Under the pieces are notes generated by a model. That model made no database searches and was not told the origin of the DNA. It saw only the letters and a program-made list of their open reading frames with translations. The position numbers and the translations under genes were made by a program. From contig JAMDCW010000102.1 of NCBI GenBank assembly GCA_023489405.1, positions 1 through 7,107 on the forward strand: a stretch of 7,107 bases of DNA, in the 5' to 3' direction. The stretch is from Chloroflexota bacterium (GTDB lineage Bacteria > Chloroflexota > UBA4733). Of the stretch, positions 1 to 6,410 are shown in pieces. Position 1 is the stretch's first letter; every line of letters starts with the position of its first letter.

Positions 1-1
1 G

Positions 2-148
2 GCAGAAGTAGTATTGAGGTCTATTAGAGTTGAGAGAGCACGCAAAGAGATGAGCAGAACTATTCCCCAGTGGGTTCATATACCGGCGAGGCTCGGTAAG
101 ATGGGATTCAGCGGATCGATCAGGGTGAGAACGATGAGGGCCTCATGA
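2..148 (+). CDS. 3' end of an unrecognised upstream gene (partial)
   Basis: Reading from base 2, the frame is open for 48 codons and ends with a TGA at 146-148 that overlaps the cas3 start codon as ATGA. The other two forward frames are closed here, by TAG at 25, TAA at 97 and TGA at 51. The peptide is basic and arginine-rich; it includes the stretch TIPQWVHIPARLGKMGFSGS (about residues 20-39) and ends RVRTMRAS. I do not recognise a family. Internal ATG codons occur at 50, 101 and 134, so a very short separate gene cannot be excluded. The support is the unbroken frame and the four-base stop/start overlap, the same arrangement as at two later junctions in this operon. If real, it is the tail of a gene co-transcribed with cas3, perhaps a regulator or another cas-associated gene; that role is a guess. 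A 147-base open frame can occur by chance. Confidence 0.45.
   Translation, partial: AEVVLRSIRVERARKEMSRTIPQWVHIPARLGKMGFSGSIRVRTMRAS
136..140 (+). promoter_or_regulatory. ribosome binding site of cas3
   Basis: GAGGG lies four bases before the ATG at 145. The spacing is slightly short but usable. No in-frame ATG, GTG or TTG lies between the in-frame TAA at 97-99 and this ATG, so the site supports 145 as the start. Confidence 0.5.
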
Positions 149-2865
149 GCAGCTTCAAGGAGCGATTCTCGAGCTTGACAGGGTTCTCGCCCATGAACTG
201 GCAGCACCGGCTGTACGAGTGCTTCGTTGCAAATGACCTGCCGGATGCCTGCGATATCCCGACTGGCCTGGGCAAGACCTCCATCCTCGTTATCTGGCTA
301 CTCGCACTCGTCCAGCAAGCCGAAGATGGCAAGATCAGCCTGCCAAGGCGGCTCATCTATATCGTCAATCGACGCACTGTCGTCGATCAGGCAACCGAAG
401 TCGCGGAATGCTTGCGGCGCCGTCTCCTGGAGCCCGAGGCTCAAGAATGGCGCGATCACAGCAGCACGCTATCTTCCATTGCTGAGACGCTCGCGAGCTT
501 ATGCGCTGCCGACGGGGTTCCGCTGGCAGTGAGCACACTCCGCGGAGAGTTTGCAGATAACGAGGAGTGGAAAGCTAATCCCGCTCGCCCAGCGATCATC
601 ATCGGCACCATTGACATGATTGGCAGCAAGCTGCTCTTTAGCGGCTATGGAGACGGCCGGTACGACCGAGCGCATCATGCCGGTCTGATTGGGCAAGATA
701 CACTGATTGTCCACGACGAAGCGCACCTAACGCCTGCCTTTAGTGATCTTCTCAACGCTATTGAACGAGAACAGATTCAAGAAAATGAGCGCAACGGCTG
801 TCAAGAGATAGTGACACGCCCTATTCGCGTGATCGAATTGTCTGCGACGCCTCGAAGGAGCGAGGCCAATCCTCGGACCTTCACGTTGAAGCCGGAGGAT
901 GAGGTAGATGAGACCGCTGGCCGGCGACTGGCGGCTGTAAAGTCCTTATATCTTCATCATCAGGGAGAAAACTCTTCTGTCGAGCAGAAGATTGTGGAGC
1001 TGAGCAAGGCACATGAGAGTACAAGAGCTAAAGTCCTCATCTACGTTCTTTCCCCCGAGCGAGCTCGCCAAGTGCAATCGTATCTTACCCGCGCCCTGGG
1101 GAAACAAGCTGATGAACGCATTGCGCTGCTCACTGGCACGATGCGCGGCCATGAACGCGACAAGTTTGTCAAAGCAAATCCGGTCTATCACGCGCTGCTC
1201 AATCACGACAGTCCGGTAGAACGAGCGGTATATCTGATCAGCACGTCTGCCGGCGAAGTTGGGGTTGACTTGGACGCCGATCACATGGTCTGCGATCTGA
1301 CTACGCTTGACGCCCTGATCCAGCGACTAGGACGTGTCAACCGCCGCGGTGACCGGTGTAACGCCCAAATAGACGTCGTCTGGGAAGGTTCGAAAGGCAA
1401 GCCGTCGAAGATCGACGATGCCATTGCATCTACGCTTTCCCTCCTCCGCCAGTGGAAAGCGGAGAATGATGACATCAACGTCAGCCCGAAAAGCCTGCGC
1501 CAGCTCCTCGAAGTTGTGAGTCCGGAGGTGAAAACAGCGTTCTCGCCGAAGCCAGAAGCCCCGCCATTGACGGATATCCTGCTGGATTCTTGGTCCCTCA
1601 CGAGCCTTCAAAAGCTGCCTGGCCGGCTGGAAGTAGCAGGATTCCTCCACGGTCTGACACACGATCCGCCGGATACGTTTGTAGCCTGGCGGAAGGAGAT
1701 CTCCACTTTCGATGATGCCAAGCACGATCAATTGTTACCCCTTGAGTTTCTCAGCGAGTGGTTTCGCGTCTGCCGTATCGAAGCGCGAGAACGCCTGCAC
1801 GACCGAACCGACCACGTGAAAAAAGAGCTAGGGAAGCTTCTCGAGAAACACCAAGAGCGGGATAGCAGTCGTGATTTCCGTGTCGTCATACTTGACGAGC
1901 ACGGTGAGGCTAAATGGGCTAAGCTCTCAGAGATCACCAAGAAGGACTTCAACCTGGACTTCCGTACGGTCATACTTCCAGTGGAAGCACAGGGACTGGA
2001 CACGACGAACGGCATGCTCGACGCCAGCGCAGTAGAGCACCATAATGAATTCGAGCTTGACGTCTACGAAGTCGGCGGAAGCAACGAGCGCCGGGTGCGC
2101 CTGCTGCACTATCCAGCGATGAACGGAGAAGGCTACAAGCGGCTGCTCACCGGAGACACCTTCGACATCTCCACGTGCAGAGAGTTGCGTGAGGTGGTGC
2201 GGATCCCGCTGCGCCAGTCTGAAGAATCGGAAGAGGAAACCATCGACCTTGTGCTCCTGGCATCTCCTCTACAGTCGGCGCTGAAGAGACCGGAGATGGC
2301 CAGCGCCCGCCAAACCCTAAAAGAACACACGGAAACGGCCGCAAAGCAGGTATCCGCAATTGTGGAGAAACTTGGTCTGCCTGAGGCGATTCAAGGCGCG
2401 CTGATCATAGCTGCACGGAGACACGACGATGGGAAAAAACGGGCAGTGTGGCAGTACTACGCACAAAACGCGAATGGCACCGTGCCACTGGCAAAGTCTC
2501 CCCGATACCGGTATCCTCGAGTTCTTGGCGGTTATCGCCACGAGTTCGGCTCACTGCTCGATGCTATGAACGACCACAATCTGGCATGCTCGGCAGAGCG
2601 TGATCTCGTGCTCCACCTGATCGCAGCACATCACGGCTGGGCGCGACCATACTTCGAGGAGCCTCGATCGTACGACAGCACCTATCTAACCGCAACAAAT
2701 AGCGAAGCAGCACGGGAAGCGCTGCGCCGCTTTGAGCGATTACAGCAGCGCTTTGGGCGCTGGGGGCTAGCGTGGCTGGAGTCTCTACTGCGTTGCGCCG
2801 ATATCACCGCTTCGCAGCAAGCCATTACACCGACTGCCCCGCCACTTCCAGAGGAGACAGCGTGA
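145..2865 (+). CDS. cas3: Cas3 helicase-nuclease, type I-G, with C-terminal HD domain
   Basis: Cas3 is the target-destroying enzyme of type I CRISPR systems: an ATP-driven 3'-5' single-strand DNA translocase joined to a metal-dependent HD nuclease, recruited to the Cascade R-loop in the cytoplasm. The 906-residue product has the superfamily 2 motifs in order: Walker A IPTGLGKTS (38-46, Lys44), motif Ia IYIVNRRTVVDQ (71-82), TLRG (131-134), GTIDMIG (154-160), DEAH box (191-194), SAT (233-235), LLTGTMRG (328-335), STSAGEVGVDLD (366-377) and QRLGRVNRRG (393-402). The HD nuclease is at the C-terminus rather than the N-terminus, as is usual in type I-G. Candidate metal ligands are His728, His760-Asp761, His799, His829-His830 and Asp886, all present. 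Residues about 440-700 form a less recognisable linker region. The start fits the family N-terminus (LTGFSPMNWQHRLYE). The stop overlaps the next start by one base (TGATG). No frameshift or lost catalytic residue was seen. Confidence 0.96.
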   Translation: MSSFKERFSSLTGFSPMNWQHRLYECFVANDLPDACDIPTGLGKTSILVIWLLALVQQAEDGKISLPRRLIYIVNRRTVVDQATEVAECLRRRLLEPEAQEWRDHSSTLSSIAETLASLCAADGVPLAVSTLRGEFADNEEWKANPARPAIIIGTIDMIGSKLLFSGYGDGRYDRAHHAGLIGQDTLIVHDEAHLTPAFSDLLNAIEREQIQENERNGCQEIVTRPIRVIELSATPRRSEANPRTFTLKPEDEVDETAGRRLAAVKSLYLHHQGENSSVEQKIVELSKAHESTRAKVLIYVLSPERARQVQSYLTRALGKQADERIALLTGTMRGHERDKFVKANPVYHALLNHDSPVERAVYLISTSAGEVGVDLDADHMVCDLTTLDALIQRLGRVNRRGDRCNAQIDVVWEGSKGKPSKIDDAIASTLSLLRQWKAENDDINVSPKSLRQLLEVVSPEVKTAFSPKPEAPPLTDILLDSWSLTSLQKLPGRLEVAGFLHGLTHDPPDTFVAWRKEISTFDDAKHDQLLPLEFLSEWFRVCRIEARERLHDRTDHVKKELGKLLEKHQERDSSRDFRVVILDEHGEAKWAKLSEITKKDFNLDFRTVILPVEAQGLDTTNGMLDASAVEHHNEFELDVYEVGGSNERRVRLLHYPAMNGEGYKRLLTGDTFDISTCRELREVVRIPLRQSEESEEETIDLVLLASPLQSALKRPEMASARQTLKEHTETAAKQVSAIVEKLGLPEAIQGALIIAARRHDDGKKRAVWQYYAQNANGTVPLAKSPRYRYPRVLGGYRHEFGSLLDAMNDHNLACSAERDLVLHLIAAHHGWARPYFEEPRSYDSTYLTATNSEAAREALRRFERLQQRFGRWGLAWLESLLRCADITASQQAITPTAPPLPEETA
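2851..2856 (+). promoter_or_regulatory. ribosome binding site of the Csb3/Cas8 gene
   Basis: GAGGAG lies inside the last codons of cas3, eight bases before the ATG at 2865. It decides the start: the upstream in-frame ATG at 2772 would add 31 residues lying wholly inside cas3 and lacks such a site. A GTG at 2862, next to the ATG, is also possible and would add one residue. Confidence 0.7.
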
Positions 2866-3749
2866 TGTCTTCGGGTTCTAGTTTCAGTCTTCCTGTAGAC
2901 ATTACCAATCCCGGCCAGTTCTTCGCATGCTGCGGGCTCCTAGAACTAGCTCACCGGCTGTGGCATGACACCGAGGGGTGGTTCGTCACCGAAGGGGGCA
3001 CAATCTTCAACATCCGCACATTAGCCAGCGAGCCATGCACCCTGAGTCGCATCACAGACGAACTAGTAAAGGCTGGGATCACAGGAGAGCTGTCCGTCGA
3101 AGAGCAAGCAGAATTGCAACGTCTTGAATCACAAAAAAGAACGCTATCAAAGCTATCAGAGAAGGATGAGGAACGCCGTTCTTCACTTGGCAAGAAAAAG
3201 CGAGAGGGGGCGCTTATATTCGGCCCCCCATTCAACTCCCTCCGCCTCTCGTGGTGGCAGGAAGAGAACAGCAACGTGCCTAAAACTTTCGCGGGCAAGC
3301 AAGAAGTCTACCAAATGGCACAGGCTATGCTTTCGGAACTTGATAATGCCGTCCGGCAACCTCAGCCATTGGAGTATCGCAGCCTACTCCAGAGAGAAAA
3401 AAGCAAGGTAGAGCCATTCTACTTCGATGCCAAGAGATTCACCCATGCGCTCGACGTCGGGTTTTCTCTCGATGTACAAGAAAAAGCTATCAGAGCGTCC
3501 GCTGCGCCGCTGACAGAGATTCTCGCGTTGATCGGCCTTCAGCGCTTTCGCCCGCGACAAATGCCGGAAGACAAATGGGCGTTCGAGTATTTTGCATGGG
3601 ACCAGCCGCTTGGTATAGCGGTGGCCGCCGCAGTGGCATGCGGAGCCATTCCCATAGCGGGACAGAGAGGATACCGCTTCTGGCTGAAATTTCGTGATGA
3701 TCAAAAGCGCTACAAAGCATTCAGCTACGCTATTGGAGATGCCATATGA
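2865..3749 (+). CDS. csb3: Cas8-like Cascade subunit, Csb3/Cas8u2 family
   Basis: This is probably the Cas8-position subunit of the type I-G effector complex, expected to recognise the PAM and stabilise the R-loop for Cas3. That role is inferred from family and position; no catalytic motif is visible. The 294-residue protein opens with VDITNPGQFFACCGLLELAH (11-30), typical of this family. It carries PFYFDAKRFTHALDVGFSLD (184-203) and ALIGLQRFRPR (221-231), which I also associate with Csb3. Residues about 76-114 are a highly charged, helix-prone stretch rich in Glu, Lys and Arg, likely a short coiled coil or inserted helical hairpin. The length matches Csb3 and is far too short for Csx17, the large Cas8 of other type I-G loci. 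A start at 2865 is preferred for its GAGGAG site and overlap with the cas3 stop. The gene ends in an ATGA overlap with csb1. Naming varies (Csb3, Cas8u2, GSU0052-like). Confidence 0.82.
   Translation: MSSGSSFSLPVDITNPGQFFACCGLLELAHRLWHDTEGWFVTEGGTIFNIRTLASEPCTLSRITDELVKAGITGELSVEEQAELQRLESQKRTLSKLSEKDEERRSSLGKKKREGALIFGPPFNSLRLSWWQEENSNVPKTFAGKQEVYQMAQAMLSELDNAVRQPQPLEYRSLLQREKSKVEPFYFDAKRFTHALDVGFSLDVQEKAIRASAAPLTEILALIGLQRFRPRQMPEDKWAFEYFAWDQPLGIAVAAAVACGAIPIAGQRGYRFWLKFRDDQKRYKAFSYAIGDAI
3735..3738 (+). promoter_or_regulatory. ribosome binding site of csb1
   Basis: GGAG inside the end of the Csb3 gene, seven bases before the csb1 ATG at 3746. It supports this start, which overlaps the previous stop as ATGA. 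Confidence 0.6.
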
Positions 3750-4915
3750 CAAATGTCAAGCTAGAGCAATACGATGATTGGCTACAAGAGGGAAGTGATG
3801 TGGCGGCGCTGGTGATGCGCCAGTGGCTGGAACCTGTCGAGGGTAAAGACGCGGTAATCTTCCCGCCTACATATCCGATCAATCAAAACGAAGCTGGGTA
3901 CAACATCGACCACCTCAGCGATGGAACAACTGTGTGCCAGATCGACAGCGTCGGCTCGCAGGCCAACCGGATGGAGCCGATCTTCAAGCGCGACAAGTAC
4001 AAGCACCTCGTGCCTCAGGTCACGGTCAAAGCGACAGTATCGGCCAACGGTCAGAGCCGAGTCATTCACCTCCTAGATGCCGGACATCGCGCGGCAGATG
4101 CAATTGTGCGTTTCTCGACACTCGGCCCTGAACTCCACGAAGCCTTCCAAGCATTCTGTCAGAATGGAGATGCAGAAAAACTCGCACGGATTGCGCCGAC
4201 CTCCATCGTCTTCGGTGCTTGGGATTCGAGAGCAACGCAGGCCAAGCTTCCTCGGATCGTCCGTTCCGTCATTCGGGCCTTTGACGTCGAGCAGCTTCAC
4301 CGGTCGGCCCAGTATACCACTATCGCTGGAGAGATCCTCGCAGCCGGCTCAGCCGAGGTCACCACGAAAGGCCCCAAGGCTGAGTTAGGTCTTGCCCATG
4401 TTCCGGCTGTCATGAAGCACGGAGGCATCCTTGTAAAAGGAGAGATTCGCCGTGAAGCCATCCTGAGCTTTGTTCCCCTGCGTGCTCTCGGAAGCGAATC
4501 CCATAATCGAGGGGATGACATTCGACTTCGCCGGTATATCTTTGGTCTTGCGCTCGTCGCCTTTACCGCCCGCCCTGAAACCTTCTTGCGAGAGGGATGC
4601 GAGCTTGTGCCGAGTGAGGACAGAGCTGCTGAGTGGAAACTTGTAAACCACGACGGCGCTCGCAGCGACTGGAGAATCACCCACGAGGATGCTCTGGCTT
4701 TCGTAACCGCCGCCGCAGAAGCCTTCGGCGTAAAACAGCCGAACCAAGACCAAGAATGGGAATTCGACCGTACGATCGCCAATGATGTCCTCAATCTCAA
4801 TGAGGAGGCGCGAAAAGCCTTGCTGAGGCAGGGACCGGTCACGAAAGAAGCGATAAATCGGCTCCGTCAGAAAGGGAAGAGTGACAATACGAAGGCAGGG
4901 GCGCAGGAGGCATGA
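3746..4915 (+). CDS. csb1: Csb1, Cas7-type backbone protein of type I-G Cascade
   Basis: Csb1 (GSU0053 family) is the Cas7 RAMP protein of type I-G. Several copies are expected to line the crRNA spacer and form the backbone of the effector complex. The 389-residue protein shows the family hallmarks in order: AVIFPPTYP (36-44), CQIDSVGSQANRMEPIF (64-80), LLDAGHRAADAIVRFS (109-124) and PTSIVFGAWDSRATQAKLPR (151-170). Further on are PLRALGSE (244-251) and RRYIFGLALVA (262-272). The last 20 residues are Lys/Gln-rich and look like a disordered tail. Length is normal for the family. No nuclease motif is expected, because type I Cas7 is not a ribonuclease. The gene overlaps its neighbours by four bases at both ends, which fits translational coupling and would help keep subunit supply in step, although Cas7 is needed in excess. 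The assignment is secure from the motifs. Confidence 0.95.
   Translation: MTNVKLEQYDDWLQEGSDVAALVMRQWLEPVEGKDAVIFPPTYPINQNEAGYNIDHLSDGTTVCQIDSVGSQANRMEPIFKRDKYKHLVPQVTVKATVSANGQSRVIHLLDAGHRAADAIVRFSTLGPELHEAFQAFCQNGDAEKLARIAPTSIVFGAWDSRATQAKLPRIVRSVIRAFDVEQLHRSAQYTTIAGEILAAGSAEVTTKGPKAELGLAHVPAVMKHGGILVKGEIRREAILSFVPLRALGSESHNRGDDIRLRRYIFGLALVAFTARPETFLREGCELVPSEDRAAEWKLVNHDGARSDWRITHEDALAFVTAAAEAFGVKQPNQDQEWEFDRTIANDVLNLNEEARKALLRQGPVTKEAINRLRQKGKSDNTKAGAQEA
4905..4910 (+). promoter_or_regulatory. AGGAGG sequence next to the csb2 start
   Basis: A consensus AGGAGG ends only one base before the csb2 ATG at 4912, too close for normal initiation at that ATG. The upstream GAAGG (4891-4895) or AGGGG (4897-4901) is better spaced. 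Re-initiation after csb1 termination at the ATGA overlap is the likelier mode. The ATG is kept because the family N-terminus begins there. Confidence 0.4.
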
Positions 4916-6405
4916 TCCGCTACCTGTGTGTGTCTGTTACTCTTCTGGATCCGCTCTTTCACGGCAAGCGCGATGGAGATCAACTAGAGTGGCCACCGTC
5001 GCCGATGCGACTCTTCCAGGCGCTATTAGCCGGATCGCGCTGCGGTTGTCACGACAGTACGTGGTCTCAGGATGAGGCTGATGCATTCCACTGGCTGGAG
5101 AGACAACATCCGCCACGCATCATCGCACCGCCGGCTCACCGCACCACATCCTATACGCTTTACGTCCCCAACAATGATGGCGACAAGGAGTTTGAACGGC
5201 AAGAGCGATTAACCTCGAAGCCCGTCCAAGCTTACCAGCTCGACAGCAACACGCGGGACCCCAATGCTATGCAGCAAATCCTGCATTACCTCTGGTCCAT
5301 CGACGAAGACGATTGGGATCAAGCCTCACGTCACGCACAGCTACTCTGCCAGGCAGCGCGCCGCATAATGGCCTTAGGCTGGGGCATCGACCAGGCTGTC
5401 GCGGACGGTCGCGTCCTCACCAGCTCAGAGGCTGCAGCGTTGGTTGGAGAGTGCTGGCAGCCATGGCGCAGTCACCGACCCAATCAAGATAAGCTGCGCG
5501 TGCCAGTACAAGGCTCCCTCGACAACCTCCAAGGAACCTATACCTCATTTCTCAAGCGCGTGAGCGAACAGCGGTACAATCCAAAGCACGAATTCACCTG
5601 CTTCAATCTGATTGAATACTCCGGCTCACAAGCGCTGCCGCCACGCTCGTATGCACGTTTCGAACTGCCCGACGGTGTGGCGTTTCTGCAGCAGCGAATC
5701 AATGAAGTCTCGGCCATGCTGCGCTCTCTGTGCACCGACAGCCAGAGATATCGTAATCGGCAGGATTTTCAACAGCGCTTTCCAGAGACCGACTCGGAGA
5801 CATACCTTGCAGGACATGTCAACGATGCCAAGCATACGCCGCCGCGCTTCTCCTACCTGCCTCTGCCGACAGTTGGACACGAGCATGCTGACGGTCTCAT
5901 CCGACGGCTGCTCATTGCTGAGCCGTATGGAGGCGATGGTTCATACGCGAGTTGGGCCCAGCAGCGCTTGCGCAACCAGGCTCTTCGCGACAATAATGGC
6001 GGCGAGCGAGGTCTGCTCCTCGATCTTTGGCGTTCTACCTCTCAAGCAATGGTTGACCGGTACACAGGAGTGAGTGAGAGCTGGGCGACCGTCACGCCAG
6101 TAGTTTTGCCAGGATTCGATGACGGCAACCACGCGAAAGCCGAGAAGCTCTTCTTCAAAGCTATGCTCCAAGCGACAATCCCGCTTTCTGCTCTTGCAGA
6201 GTTTACGATTCGAAAGGCGCCGTTCTGGCCTGGCTCTCAACATCCCCAGCAGTACTCCGTTCCTGCCTATCACCGTCACCTACCCAAATGGCACGTGTGG
6301 CTCAGGTTCCGTAAACCGATACCAGGTCCCCTCGCTATTGGCGCAGGACGCCACTATGGATTGGGGCTGTTTGCGAGCTGGCCTCTAAAAGATAGGAGTT
6401 CCTAA
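4912..6405 (+). CDS. csb2: Csb2, Cas5-Cas6 fusion of type I-G Cascade
   Basis: Csb2 (GSU0054 family) joins a Cas5-like RAMP domain and a Cas6-like RAMP domain in one chain. The Cas5 part is expected to bind the crRNA 5' handle, and the Cas6 part to cut pre-crRNA at the repeat and stay on the 3' hairpin. In the 497-residue product the N-terminus has a RAMP-type first strand followed by LEWPPSPMRLFQALLAG (25-41), a strong family signature. A middle motif, GHVNDAKH (301-308) then SYLPLPTVGHEHADG (314-328), is also typical. The C-terminus carries HLPKWHVWLRFRKPIPGPLA (456-475) and the glycine-rich loop GAGRHYGLGLF (477-487), the Cas6-type signature. Histidines 454, 456, 461 and 481 are candidates for the cleavage site; the sequence alone does not say which. 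The gene overlaps csb1 by four bases and ends five bases before the cas4-cas1 start. No separate cas6 or cas5 is visible, as expected for this fusion. Confidence 0.94.
   Translation: MIRYLCVSVTLLDPLFHGKRDGDQLEWPPSPMRLFQALLAGSRCGCHDSTWSQDEADAFHWLERQHPPRIIAPPAHRTTSYTLYVPNNDGDKEFERQERLTSKPVQAYQLDSNTRDPNAMQQILHYLWSIDEDDWDQASRHAQLLCQAARRIMALGWGIDQAVADGRVLTSSEAAALVGECWQPWRSHRPNQDKLRVPVQGSLDNLQGTYTSFLKRVSEQRYNPKHEFTCFNLIEYSGSQALPPRSYARFELPDGVAFLQQRINEVSAMLRSLCTDSQRYRNRQDFQQRFPETDSETYLAGHVNDAKHTPPRFSYLPLPTVGHEHADGLIRRLLIAEPYGGDGSYASWAQQRLRNQALRDNNGGERGLLLDLWRSTSQAMVDRYTGVSESWATVTPVVLPGFDDGNHAKAEKLFFKAMLQATIPLSALAEFTIRKAPFWPGSQHPQQYSVPAYHRHLPKWHVWLRFRKPIPGPLAIGAGRHYGLGLFASWPLKDRSS
6394..6398 (+). promoter_or_regulatory. 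ribosome binding site of cas4-cas1
   Basis: AGGAG in the last codons of csb2, twelve bases before a TTG at 6411. The spacing is long but workable. It supports a TTG start upstream of the first in-frame ATG (6465), which would cut away conserved Cas4 residues just before MLNEYAYCPR. Confidence 0.45.
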
Positions 6406-6410
6406 GACCG

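Noticed and set aside
2772..2864. A 31-residue N-terminal extension of the Csb3/Cas8 gene from ATG 2772
   Set aside because: It lies wholly inside cas3 in another frame, has no ribosome site at the right distance, and the family N-terminus fits ATG 2865 with GAGGAG ahead of it.
4297..4842. Minus-strand open frame of 181 codons
   Set aside because: Antisense to csb1, Ser/Arg-rich with no motif; shadow of the real gene.
5612..6073. Plus-strand open frame of 153 codons inside csb2
   Set aside because: Overlaps the conserved GHVNDAKH and LPLP region of Csb2 in another frame and has Cys/Arg-rich composition typical of an off-frame translation.
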